A DNA stretch of 64,000 nucleotides from contig WFMF01000060.1 of the NCBI GenBank assembly GCA_011033025.1, positions 124,001 through 188,000 on the forward strand, in the 5' to 3' direction. The notes beneath the pieces were generated by a model. That model ran no database searches and was not told where the DNA came from. It was given only the letters and a program-made list of their open reading frames with translations. Position 1 is the first letter of the stretch. Each line of letters opens with the position of its first letter. Of this stretch, positions 1 through 11,485 are shown in pieces. This stretch comes from Beroe forskalii. Its lineage: Eukaryota > Ctenophora > Nuda > Beroida > Beroidae. The translations under genes were made by a program, and so were the position numbers.

Positions 1-137
1 TTGTGAAATGTGCGTGCTACTTTGTAACACCCCTCATTCCCCTGACGCTACTTGAACCACCTGGCTCTGTACTTGTTAGACATATAGGTACTGGATGAGA
101 CCACCCCACTCAGAACTACTCCAGCTTTCTTAGGACC

Positions 138-1640
138 ATGAAGTATCTGATCCTCGTTGCTGTAACCATCTGTGTGACCCGATCAGAAGATGTGCAGTTA
201 CTGTTCCGGAAAGCCATGGCTCAATACGCAGCCAGGGACGGAATCCTGCGGAGGGAATCCCCGGAAATGATGCTCCAGAGGTTCCGATCATTCGTTAAGT
301 TCCATGCAGTTGTTGAGGAGGTGAACAATGACGACTCACTGCCCTACAGCGCTGCTGACAACTTCATGTCAATTCTCACCGGGGAGGAGCGACAACTCCA
401 CCGTGGTCTCAATGCCACTGGACTCTCTGAAGACTTCGGAGATCACAGCGAAATCGAAGATGACACTCTCCTTCTCAACTCTCAAATCCCAGATCATGTG
501 GATTTGAGTTCATTCCTGCCTGACATCAAGGACCAGGCGTACTGTGGGGCCTGCTACACTTTTGCAGCTACAGCTGCTCTAGAAGCGGAGATCTACTTCA
601 CGACAGGCAGAAAGGGGGTGAGTCTCTCGGAACAGGAATACGTGGAGTGTGTGACGCCGGAGAAGGGGGGATGCGAGGGGGGACTGCCAAAGGACTGTTA
701 TGAGTACTCCCGGAGGGAGGACAGAATCGCACCTAACAGGGCGTACCGCTACATAGGACGCGACAGAGGGGTATGTCTGGCAGGTGCCAGCACCCCTAAT
801 GCACTCCTTGATAACAATGTCAGGGTCCTTGGGGGCGTCTTCTTTGGGAGGACTGACTACGGACTCTTACACCACGCCAGCAAGCATGTAATCACAGTAG
901 CAATCCACACCAACATCTACTTCTCTTCCTACAGCAGAGGGGTTTACAAAGACGACACCTGTCAAGAGGGCGTGAACCATGCGGTGGCAGTGGTGGGGTA
1001 TGGGCTGGAAAATGGGAGGAAGTACTGGAAGATTAGGAACAGTTGGGGCACGGACTGGGGCATCAGAGGGTACATGATGATGGATAGAGAGCTGGACAAC
1101 ATGTGCCAGATTAACAAGTATGCGTACTACCCGAGGGTAGCGTGCAGGGACGGTAGTTGTGTGGCTCCTGAACCGGACCAAGGAGGGAGGGAAGACAGAA
1201 GCGGTGATTTCGAATACAGTGAGACGTGTTTTCGGAGACGATACCTAAGTGATTGCAAGGAAAATGAGGCAGATGCTCGAGAAGAGTGCGAGGGGAACCC
1301 TGGAAACTGTATCATAGCCAAGGTAAGTAGAAATTGTTATGCTGGTACCAACGGGGCATCAGCTTTGGGCGCTTACTATGTGGAAACAACCTACGATTGC
1401 AAATACCACGAAAGTAACCAAGATGAAGAGGCTAAAGACGATAATAATCTTTGCAAAGTTTCTGCACATGTGAGCAGATGTAAGAAAAACAGAGAGGCAG
1501 CCTTGGATACCTGCAAAAATGGCGTTGAAGCAAAAGATTGTGTGATATTGAAGATGAGAAGATGCTTCTTTGCTACGGATGGAGCGAGTGAGAGGCCCAA
1601 TAGTAATATGATAGAGCGAACCCAAAAATGTGGCAATTGA
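138..1640 (+). CDS. Papain-like (C1A) cysteine protease with double Cys-rich tail, copy A
   Basis: An intronless 500-residue secreted or lysosomal peptidase of the cathepsin L/papain family. A signal peptide covers about residues 1-16. An I29-like inhibitor prodomain follows (about 20-100, with the RF..F..F and N-F-S/M-IL..EE pattern). The mature domain has oxyanion Gln133, catalytic Cys139 in QAYCGACYTF, catalytic His281 in VNHAVAVVGYG and Asn301 in RNSWGTDWG, so it should be active. The residue after the catalytic Cys is Tyr140, where papains almost always have Trp. Residues about 345-500 are extra: two repeats with similarly spaced cysteines, each ending in a CxxATxGAS- or CYAGTNGAS-like stretch, joined by an acidic linker. 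I do not recognise this tail. About 95% identical to copy B at 39322-40830. The ATG at 138 is chosen because it opens the signal peptide. Confidence 0.92.
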   Translation: MKYLILVAVTICVTRSEDVQLLFRKAMAQYAARDGILRRESPEMMLQRFRSFVKFHAVVEEVNNDDSLPYSAADNFMSILTGEERQLHRGLNATGLSEDFGDHSEIEDDTLLLNSQIPDHVDLSSFLPDIKDQAYCGACYTFAATAALEAEIYFTTGRKGVSLSEQEYVECVTPEKGGCEGGLPKDCYEYSRREDRIAPNRAYRYIGRDRGVCLAGASTPNALLDNNVRVLGGVFFGRTDYGLLHHASKHVITVAIHTNIYFSSYSRGVYKDDTCQEGVNHAVAVVGYGLENGRKYWKIRNSWGTDWGIRGYMMMDRELDNMCQINKYAYYPRVACRDGSCVAPEPDQGGREDRSGDFEYSETCFRRRYLSDCKENEADAREECEGNPGNCIIAKVSRNCYAGTNGASALGAYYVETTYDCKYHESNQDEEAKDDNNLCKVSAHVSRCKKNREAALDTCKNGVEAKDCVILKMRRCFFATDGASERPNSNMIERTQKCGN

Positions 1641-2603
1641 TGATATGAAGATATGGGGGCACAGTAAGCTGAACACAACTTCCTGAAACTCAAAGTATTG
1701 TCCGGATAATCTAACAGTCTCATCAATTATTGATTATTGATATATTTTGAGCTTGAAGAGCAACAAAAGTGTGCATTTCTGTTTAACAAAACATATTAAC
1801 TCGTTTACTGTGACACCAGTTCTGCACACGATTCTGAGAAACCAAACACTTCCAATTTGTGTAATTGTCATCCTGCCAAAAGCCCGAAATCAAGTCGGGA
1901 CATTCCCTCCCCTGGCAAGGGGAACCTGAACACATGCCACCTTATAACTCCACTTACAATCTAGTGTCTGGAATTCGCCCCTCTGACCCACCAGAAATAG
2001 TTACACCGCGGTGCACTGCGTAATAGGATTGTTATGATTTAACGCATTAAACGTCACAGGTGCAGGTGGCCCGGGCATGCATGTTGAGGATATCGTTGCC
2101 GGGACAACGCTCGCCTCAAAAGGAGAAGAGAGGGGAGAGGAGGGTTAGGGTTCGTGTTGGAATAGCTGCACACAGGTCTGTTGTTATAGAAACATTTGAA
2201 AACAGCTCATAGGTACCGAGTTGATGGAGATAGGTGACGGAAAACCGTCACGTATAAGCGCATAATATCATACGAATACGATCCGCCAAGGCTGGGAGGG
2301 TGGGTTGAAAAGGAGAGTTCGGCTTACAAAATCTCTCGCAATCCAAAGCTATGTATGATTCGTCATGATTGGTTTCCGAGAACTAGGGCATTTTTTGAAA
2401 CATGATGAGGGGCGAGAAAGGTATTGAATTTGATTTTTCACAATATTCATTAGGTACTCATATGGTGGGATAACATTCTACTACTCTACATTACACTTGA
2501 TCAATCAAAATATGTGAGCGTTGCGATTTTTTCATATTTATTCAAGAATCGAACATTGGGCCAGCAAGAACAGGGTGTCATGAAAAATAAATCCTAAGGT
2601 CAC
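1641..2603. other. 3' flank of protease copy A
   Basis: No gene seen. The stretch matches the reverse complement of 38364-39321, so it is ordinary flanking DNA carried by the inverted duplication. It holds a short TTAGGGTT-like stretch near 2145 that is too short to be telomeric. Confidence 0.6.
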
Positions 2604-2681
2604 CTCTATTTTCGGGCTATCTGATGCGCCAGTGATAAGCTTCATTGCTTCATCCATATCAGGATCGTCAGTTTCACCAGC
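2604..2681 (-). pseudogene. Captured copy of SPATA1-like exon 13
   Basis: On the minus strand this 78-bp block is nearly identical to exon 13 of the SPATA1-like gene (38286-38363). I see one silent change (ATT to ATC). The acceptor AG and the GTGACC donor are both preserved, and so is the flanking intron sequence. No neighbouring SPATA1-like exon is present on this strand here, so it is an orphan exon moved by the inverted duplication. It still encodes the same 26 residues, including the AGETDDPDMDEAMK stretch. It could be spliced only if a minus-strand transcript crosses it. Confidence 0.85.
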
Positions 2682-2689
2682 CTGAATAA

Positions 2690-4100
2690 ATTATAAAAAG
2701 TGCACCTCAAAATTAGATAAAATGGTAGCCACACGTGGTTGGAGCGAGCAAATCAATCAGAGAGGATCACCAGCAACGCAAGATGATTAGCATAGAGAGA
2801 TGATTAGCATAGAGAAGGAGGGAGATCAAATGATGAGCAGATCACGGAGAGATAACTTCAGTAAGTTCCACAGTATGCCACATTATTCGATAATTATTAC
2901 AATATCGAAATTCATGATTGGTATAAGAAACGATTCAATACATTCTCCCAGGGAAAAAATCATGTTGAAAAACAGATCGACCTTGAATTCGTATTAAGGT
3001 ATACAATCATCAATGCGAGTAACGCAATACATTGGATATGATGCATGCATAATGTAGGTCAGAGCTGGAACAAGCGGGTTCATTAATTGACTTATCAATT
3101 GGTCCAGAGTCAGTAAAAACATCCGATTGGGATAATTCAGGCTCTAGGGGATCTCTCAGCTTCAATTCCTTCAATTAAACTGTATTCAGTATCTCACTCT
3201 CATTATGATCTTCACCAAAGTATGAAGATGTTACATTTTGATCAATTGGAATTAATTTTGAATGCATACAGACGTCTTGAACTTGCATTATTGTTGATAA
3301 GTTTTTGTGGCTGTTCATGAAAAGTTTAAAGAATTGATGATAAATAGTACAGTCAAATCTAGCAAAAAATAGCCAAAAAAGTGGACAAATTCGACTCCAA
3401 GCGATTTTGCGTGGTTTCCATGGTTTTTCGCATGAAAAATCGATCTAGCAACTTTCCACACCTCTCCGAGTTGTGGAAAGTGCCGAAAAATCGATTTTTA
3501 GCCGAGTCGCAGCCGACTGATATGTAAAAAATCGTATCTCGGCTCAGGAAGGTCGTAGAGACTTCATCTTGGGCGGAAAAATTTGTAATGGCCATGTTTA
3601 TATACAACTTGTTAATAAACATATGCTCTAAAATGCTCACAAACTGAGTTATGGGCCAAAAACCATTTTTGGGGCACCCGCATGGCCTAATTTAGGCTAT
3701 TTCGATATCTTGGCCTGTGAAAGGTCGTAGAGATCATCTTGGGCGGAAATGTGCAAATGAGTATGTTTATACAATTGTCAATAGAAATATGTTTGAAATA
3801 CCAGGAAGAGTTGGGGAAAAACCCTTTTTTTCGGGCACCCCTATGGGCCTTTTTTGGGGATTTCGGATTTCCCAGAAGGGCTGAGACTTTTCTGGGGGGA
3901 AAAAGCCAATGGCCGTGGAATTGAAGAAGCTACTCAAGTCTCATAAAATTCTCCCTGACTCGGTCCCAAAGTTAAGAAAGGTATAAAACTGACGAATAAG
4001 TTCAGTAAGACTAATGGAACTATAAAGAAAGTTAAAAGTCTGGAAGCTCAGCAAAGCTTAAGAAAGAGAAAGTTAAAACCCACGACCCACATCTGAAGCT
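2690..4100. repeat. End of arm A, then a ~190-bp tandem duplication
   Basis: From 2690 to 3345 the sequence is the intronic part of the inverted duplication. From about 3548 to 3900 a unit is present twice: it starts AGGTCGTAGAGA.TTCATCTTGGGCGGAA and ends in a CCATTTTTGGGGCACCCGCATGGCC-like stretch. The two copies are diverged. No coding sequence is supported. Confidence 0.55.
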
Positions 4101-4110
4101 GACAATACAG

Positions 4111-4529
4111 TGATCAAAGTGGGGAATCTCGAGAATCCCTGCTCTTCAGTTGACGATGTTCAACCATTGACTGCTGAAAGTTCAATTGCTATAAGTAATC
4201 TTGCGTGTGGACAGTTTGTTCTAGTACGATTTTCAGATAGTGATTTGAAATCATGTAAGTACTATGTTGGGTACATCTTAGACATTGATGAGAACAAGCC
4301 CATGAAGGAGCAGATTACGACCAAGTTCATGGAACGCTGTGACTTGCGTAAGACAGACACCATGAAGTTCAAATACCCTGAAGAAGAAGACGTAGCTGAG
4401 CATCCTTTAAGTGACATATCTTTGTTGCTAGATAAGCCAACAATGGTTGGTTCTGGCAAAAGTGCAAGAGTCAAATCACAGTGGAGATTTGACAGTCCAG
4501 AGTTGATGGACTTTAACCCGGTATTGTAA
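4111..4529 (+). pseudogene. Exon-like fragment, transposon-associated C-terminal domain
   Basis: An open frame of about 139 residues with no ATG at its start. It is preceded by an acceptor-like GACAATACAG, so it looks like a last exon. The pattern CGQFVLVRF, then KYYVGYI, a KFMER-like stretch, KYPEEEDV and a hydrophobic DISLLLDKP resembles a small beta-rich C-terminal domain. That domain is common in uncharacterised, often transposon-linked, proteins of invertebrates. Nearby upstream sequence is rich in AAG codons but no clear upstream exon was found. Function unknown; it may be a fragment of a larger mobile-element gene. Confidence 0.4.
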
Positions 4530-7500
4530 GAACGTAAACATGTTTTCTATTCGTAAACTGTACGTAGCAGGTATCTGTACTGTATATTTTGAAGCAATTT
4601 TTAATTTTCATGTTATGTTTATTAAGTAGTAGCTGTAATGTAAAATTGAGAGCTTTTTTAAACTTTTTATCATTCTAAACACCCCAGAGACCAAGTAATT
4701 TTTCAATTATATGATTTTATATTATCATTCTATTATTTTATTGGAATTATATCAATTTTTGTTAATCAATGTCGGGTTATATGCTTTATATGTCAAATGG
4801 GACAGGGGTTTTGTGAAATGGGACAGGCTGTCCCATTTGGTAATTTCATAATCACAAAATGGGACACCATCTGTCAAATGGGACAGGCCAATATCTCGCA
4901 AAGTAAGTTTGCTGGAAGCGCGACAAAGTTTATTTTAATGCTATTGATCAGTCCAATTGCCCTAGAATTGTTTGTATTCAAATTGGAAAATAAATTCAGT
5001 CAAAAATGACCAACCCTTATTTTTGTCCCATTTGCCGCCTATCTCCCCTACACGTCCGACCAAACACAGTGTACACTAAAGAGGCACCGCTCATGGTGCA
5101 CATCGCTTTTTGGAATTGCAATTGTATAGCAGCCACATTCTATACCTTTGTTACGAGTCGACGTCACGTGACATACATGTCTAGCATATAACGGTTTGCA
5201 AATGTACACAGTAATTACAATGTGTTGATTGGTATTTGGTGTTCGTTACTCTGCATGTGTATCTTTGTTTAATACGGTAAATTGGTCAGGTAAAACAGGG
5301 TAAACAAACAGGGTAAATAGACAGGGTAAATATACAGGGTAAATAAGCAGGGTAAATAAGCAGGGTAAATAAACAGTGTAGGCATGATTAATTAACTTTG
5401 TAACATTCGATGCATTCAGCGTGTCAGAATCCGAATATAAATCTAGAGATGGACTTTCGAAATCTACTGATGGACTTTTGAAATCTACTGATGGAGTTTT
5501 TAGAGAGAGACTTTCAAGCGTGTTTATATAACTCCATCTCTGGTTTCGTAACTCCATCAGTGATGGTTATACGTATACGGCACGCGCGAAAACAACACGG
5601 CCGTGTATATAGTACCTTCCCTCTTCCTCATTTCATTCCTCTCTCTTATAGTCTTCCCCACTTCCTCCGTTCCTCCTTTACCTCTTCCACTCTACCCCAG
5701 TGGATGATGGACTATAGAGATTGTGATGGAGTATAATACTCCTATATTATGTTTGTTACCGGATTCCTGGATAGTTATATAAACGACTCACAGATTAGTA
5801 AACGTATATACTTCTCGTCATTAAGTGCAATTAAGGACGATTATATGTGCCCGTCACCTACCCACATATATATACCCATCAGCCATCTGTAAGCCGAAAT
5901 AAATAAACCCTTCCCGATCACTATATAGTATATATATATTCGACATCATGCTGGAGATCAGTAGGCCCGGTCTGAGTCTACAACATGTTTGGGAAAACTT
6001 AAAAAGATAAGCTTCGGACAAATATTATGTTTCCTTGCGTTTAGATATCGATGACGGTGAATAATGCACTGCATTACATAGCACCGAGTGGGGTGAATTA
6101 TATCCTTCACAAAGAATAAATAGGCCGTTCGATATCATCGATTTATCGTTCTAAACCATGATAATTACATCATTAAGGGCCGTCTCTCAGCGCTCCGTGA
6201 CCTAAATACCTATGTGCAGGCCAACAACAAGGACTAATCCAACCCCAGGTAATACATCATAAGTAGTTTTCTGATTCCCCGGTAGTCCAAACTGTGTCTA
6301 TAGCGAGTCTACAATTAGAATCATTTGCCCTAACTAAACTCCTTGCTTCCTTTACTTCAGGGTCGTTGGCAATATTATAGTGCACCGCTTCAACTGTAGT
6401 CACTTCCCATCAAAAAGTTTGTATCCCGATCTATATGAAATGCTAATATAAATGTTTATATTGATGGATTGCGGCCTTGCTCATCATGCAGCCCGGGAGG
6501 AAAACAAGCATTTACTCGTTCGGTTAAATGTTTTTCTGTGTCTATTACGGCTACTTAACGGAGAATATTTATAAAATTGGATTGCAGTTTGAGTCGAGTA
6601 TTTATATGGAATTCCGGATTTAAGGTATCCAGATTTATATGACTCAATTCTCTTATATAGTAGATCATATTCTGATCCACGTCTACGACCGGTTCCTCTT
6701 ATTTTTTGCAGTTCTTCGCATATCGCTGAGTTCAGAAATTTTCAAGTCCACAACGATTGAAAACCTCCCGTAGTCCTCCATGAGTATTAAAATGCAGCAA
6801 TCTTCTTCTGGTTATGATGTCACAAGAAGTGTCAATCACGTTAGGTTTCATTCATGCCATTGCGTGGTTTTTCAAGCTGATAGGGATTATATAGTACCTC
6901 TTACATTTTTTTCTAAGTAAAAGTTCCTCAATTTTTCTCAATTAATTATTATAATTTTGAAGGCCCAAAAAATGTTATCATCGCTCTTGTTAAGTGTGAT
7001 AACTATCTTTGTAACTTGGTGATATCAAAAAGAAATTTTTTTAGGTGGCATATTAAGCCCTATCGAGTCTTTCACCAAAAATTGGAAGAGTTCCTGGCCC
7101 CAATGGTATTTTCAAGAGGGGCCTTTAAAGCCTAAGGGGGCCTGGTCCCCATCTAAAGGGGAGTGTAGTCTCATGGATCCAGATGAAATGTCTGATGCTA
7201 ATGATGGACCTTTTTTGGATCCGTTTTGAAAAGTTGAAAGTATACCTGATGGTCAAAATAAGAAAATAGCTGCATAGGAGGTCCATAGCAGATATTCAAT
7301 GATTCATGGTGTCCAATAGATGCAATGAAGAGCCAAGAGGAGAATGTCATTGTCCCAATTTTCCTGTCCCGATTCATATCTTTGAGTTTGGGGTAGGTTT
7401 TAGGGACATTTTGGACAATTTGAGACAGACCAAAAAACTAAAAAGGCGGAAATCAGGAATGAAATCTTTGACTATAAGTATATTTTGTCATTTGTCTGAA

Positions 7501-10500
7501 ATAAACATCCATACTTTGCATACTTTACGAACTAAAGACTCTTAAGGATATCCCTCAACCAATTTCTTCAATATTTCATGTTAACTTGGAACGTAATTGT
7601 TTCCAAAACCAAAAAGGACATATTAGGACTAGACCATGTTAAATGATGACTTAGACTATTGTCTTTCATATAGAATTGGGAGTCCAATTTTCCATGTCCC
7701 ATCTATCCCAATTGTCCCACTGTCCTGTCCCAGTTGTCCCAATTGTCTCACTGTCACAATTGTCCTTGTTCCTGTCCCAATCTACCTCTTTGGGTTTAGG
7801 ACAATTGGGTCATCCAATATCCATCCATCCCATATCCATTGGACACATCAGACATGCTGAATAAGCAAATTTGTAAATTAACCCGATTTATCGGAGAGAA
7901 CATTATGGCTTTGTCTCATGCAAATGTGGCACCAAAGGCTCCAGGACACAGAATCGAGACTGAAGCCTTCTCGCTAAACGACGTATTAACCCTAATATGC
8001 TGTACTTAAGTAAATTAGAATTTAGAGATCTAGGAAATCTAGACAATCTCATATATATTATGGAAGCATGAAATGAGAAGAAAGCTCGTTATGTATAAGG
8101 TTGATGAAGCACACATTCTAGAATTAGACAGGGTATAACACACGGTAATATAGATAAATTCTCTAAATAGCATAACCACCAGTTTCAAAGGCACGATCAT
8201 GGTTATCGTATATTATTATGAGCTGGGAGCTCTACTTAGCTTACGACAGCATAATCTCATAATCATAGCATTTATGCAGGCATCCAAGGCGAGTTCACGC
8301 GGTTGACAACAATAATCGACCATTTTTCTGCTGTATTAGAGTTGGAACCATTCGTATGTTACTAGTTCAGTACGTGACTCTTCAACTGAGGCAAAGGACA
8401 TTTACTTATCTCGTGAGTTTTGACCGTAAAGGCCGTAGGGTAACTGAATATGATGTGTTATTATTAAGGTACATGCATCTTGCCTTTGATATGACGAAGC
8501 CGGAAATCATCCTCTCCAAAAGGCAGGACCAGCTCAAAAGGGAAAGAAAGGAGTCTCATAATCCACATGATCCCACATTATACCAAGCACCAAACCCCAC
8601 CATCTAAGGCACTGACCACTCACTAGTATGAGAAAGTAAATACTGAATAGTGAATATTTGAAAAACCTTTCCCAATGCCATATTCTTGGATGAAATCCAT
8701 TTGATATCCATCCTGGATAACATCCTCTCCAATAACAGAATGAATAGTGCAGGCCTTATTCTAAAATTATGAATCAATTGGCCTTAACAAAATCCCAGGC
8801 ACAAACGTATCAATTTTTGCATATTCTCAGAAATTTTAGAAGGAAAATTTCCCTTTCACGTGACTTAAGTAATATCTTTCATGGCATATATTCAATATTA
8901 AGGGAATATCTGAATAAAATTAGAGCGCTGTTACGACATATTTGACCTCATAGGAGCACGAAATTTCACGTTTCCGAATGGAGTGAATCTCAAAAGAAGT
9001 ACGAAGTTTCGAAAGGAACATAGGACACTGTTCTATTCTTATGACATTTATCTTTTTCTACTTTTTGGTCTGGTGGTGGTCTTGGAAACGCTCCTCAGGC
9101 TGTCCCCTGGCCGTAATTGCTTTGATACCATCCCCTTATCACGGGGATCTATCTTCTCCATTTGGGTGATGAGGAAGAAGCTGAAATCGATATTTCAGGT
9201 GAGACTTAAAGTATAAAATTGAGCCAAGCTACCACCGGATATATTTTAATTCATTACGGACGATATAATAAGCGGTTACCGAAATGTTGCCGCATACCAC
9301 AACTTACACGGTTGAGGAGACAGCCGAGACTCTCCCTAGCTCCATTATAAAGTGCACCTACCACACCGTTGAACATCGTAACAATTAAGACCTATTCACC
9401 TTTCGAGCTGTGCAACCACCTTGGCTTCGCCTCGGCGGTAACGTACACAGCTATCAGAGTGAGAAGGAATTAATTCATGAAGCTATGATGGTCTTGCACC
9501 TTTTTTGAAGTTACAAATTCATTGCAAAGGTCAAATCTGCATGAGACTGCTGAACCAAATTGATTGGTTTCTTTCATTTATTTACTCATTACGCTCAAAT
9601 TTCTCCATCGTCATAACAAAGCTCATTGTGCAATATATTGTTTACCCACAGTAAGTACCGATATTTCGTACATCCCCATGGTTAGTAATAATGTGTTCTG
9701 CCGCAGACTGCTAGATGGCGATGGCATTCGGAGGAAGAGCAGAGAAATAGTAATAGATAAATATAGACAAGTAATCTATACAGTATACCAGTACTCCGCC
9801 ACTGCTTCATCTTATTTTCGGCTTTTCTGTACGAGATTTGTTCAGATCAAAATACACATACACACACTGATCATCGGCAGATTCCCTTTATTCCTGAGAT
9901 CCACATTCCTGATTTATATTTACTGATAATCCTTAGTATTGAGCTTCTTTTGACATGTAAATACTGTTGTCCTGATCTATTTTCACGATACCATTGAGTA
10001 TATACTAGATACTATCTGGCTATAGCTACTTGTTATTGTCGTGACTTAAGCATGAATATGGCATAACGACATATCGCCATCTGTACCTTTGTTTGAAATT
10101 CTTGTAGACGTTCTTTGTGAAAAGCATGGCTTATCTGACGTAGTATTTGGGGATATGTATGCACATATGCTGTGCTTTCCTGAGAAGGACTAATGAGGTT
10201 GTCTACCATAATAAAGTGTCCTTTTCATCCTTTTAACTTTTAAAGTCACCATGACATAACTTCTATTGAAGTCACCATGACATAACTTCTATTTGGTTTA
10301 AGTCGAGAGGATATTTCTCCCCTAGCCTCCAAATATTTCATGTAGGCTGCCTTTCCTAAAATATCGCCTTTCCAAATCCTGTAAGCATTTTTTAACTACT
10401 TAACTAAGTGAGTTTAATCAGTTGATCAGATCGTTCAAAATATGGAATATCTGGCTGTTTTCTGTGGCAGTCTGGACTTGGAGTAACGCCGACACAGCTG

Positions 10501-11485
10501 CGGCGTGCCTTCGGCATAGACTTTAACGCATACCATACCAAGATCAAGGTACCATGGTACTCTCATAGTTCGCCTATTTCACTGTTCTTTCAGACTGTGT
10601 TTCTGTTAACGCAATACTGCGAGTCATAAGATTCTCCAAATATTTGGAAAATATTACATATAACACTGATAATGATCATCATGATGCATTGTGTATGAGT
10701 TAAGGAGTATAACGATTCTACGTTTCCAAATATATATTCCAAAGTATATAAGCCATCCGTGATCAATTACCTCTGTTATTATTGGACAATTTTCGAATTT
10801 CTGAATAGCCCAGTTCAGTTTACTTATAACTCTATAACATATTGTGTTTACATTTATAGAACCTCAAGTTGAGGTTATGATAAAAGATTGCCATAGCAAA
10901 GTCCTTTATTTGTTGAGTTTTAGAAAACTTTAAACTGGTGCTCTCATCGAGGTGTAATAAGGCAATAAAGTAATCACACGCTTGCATTATGCGATAATGG
11001 GTTGTTGCACTATATAGCTACTCGTAAATCTTCAGTGAAAATAGCTCCTCCAAAACAGCCTTTGTTATTCACCTGACTATCGAACAATAGAACCATTATA
11101 TTTGCGTCACTGGCCCATTGCAACGCGCATCACCAATTCACCATATCAAATGCATTTTTACAAGCGTTTGTATATTTTGATACTTTGATAGTTTGTACTC
11201 GAAATTTTCCACTTTTCAATGGTCTCTTGCACTATTAGGGAAAGAGGTGAATGGCTTCTTTGGTGGTTTCGTTGACCTGAACTTTACTTTTGAAATGCAA
11301 TGCCTGATCCCTTTATACCTAAAGAATAACAACGAAAGTATATGATAAAGCAATTTCCGTGCGTAAATGGTTGTAACGATTTAACCGTGTCGCCATTACT
11401 GAGCCAGTGGCCAATCACTTGACCCTACCCACTATGATAACCCCTTTCGCATCCGTACTTTTAGGCACGCAAATGTGGCTCAAAG
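4530..11485. other. Gene-poor stretch with short repeats
   Basis: No gene could be supported on either strand. Visible structure: TGGGACA-rich clusters at about 4795-4895, 7350-7430 and 7680-7830; a CAGGGTAAATA array of about 14-bp units at about 5290-5378; a TGGACTTT..AAATCTACTGA direct repeat near 5450-5495; and a doubled AAGTCACCATGACATAACTTCTATT at about 10243-10293. Open frames at 7306, 8356 and 9564 look accidental (no family pattern, AT-rich, no splice context). Confidence 0.5.

Larger units (their letters stand above)
1..3345 (+). repeat. Inverted segmental duplication, arm A
   Basis: This segment reads as the reverse complement of 37602-40973 with only a few percent difference. It includes the protease gene, its 5' and 3' flanks and one exon copy of the SPATA1-like gene. 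Similarity is still present at base 1, so the arm probably continues beyond the window. It ends near 3345, after which the two copies have unrelated sequence. Small differences include a short tandem duplication near 2785-2815 present only in this arm. The repeat was found by reading both arms by eye; exact identity was not computed. Confidence 0.93.

Noticed and set aside
2140..2160. Telomere-like TTAGGG
   Set aside because: Only about one and a half units, and it lies inside the duplicated arm as ordinary sequence.
8356..8607. 83-residue plus-strand frame
   Set aside because: It has an ATG but no family pattern, no signal peptide, no splice context and no poly(A) support.
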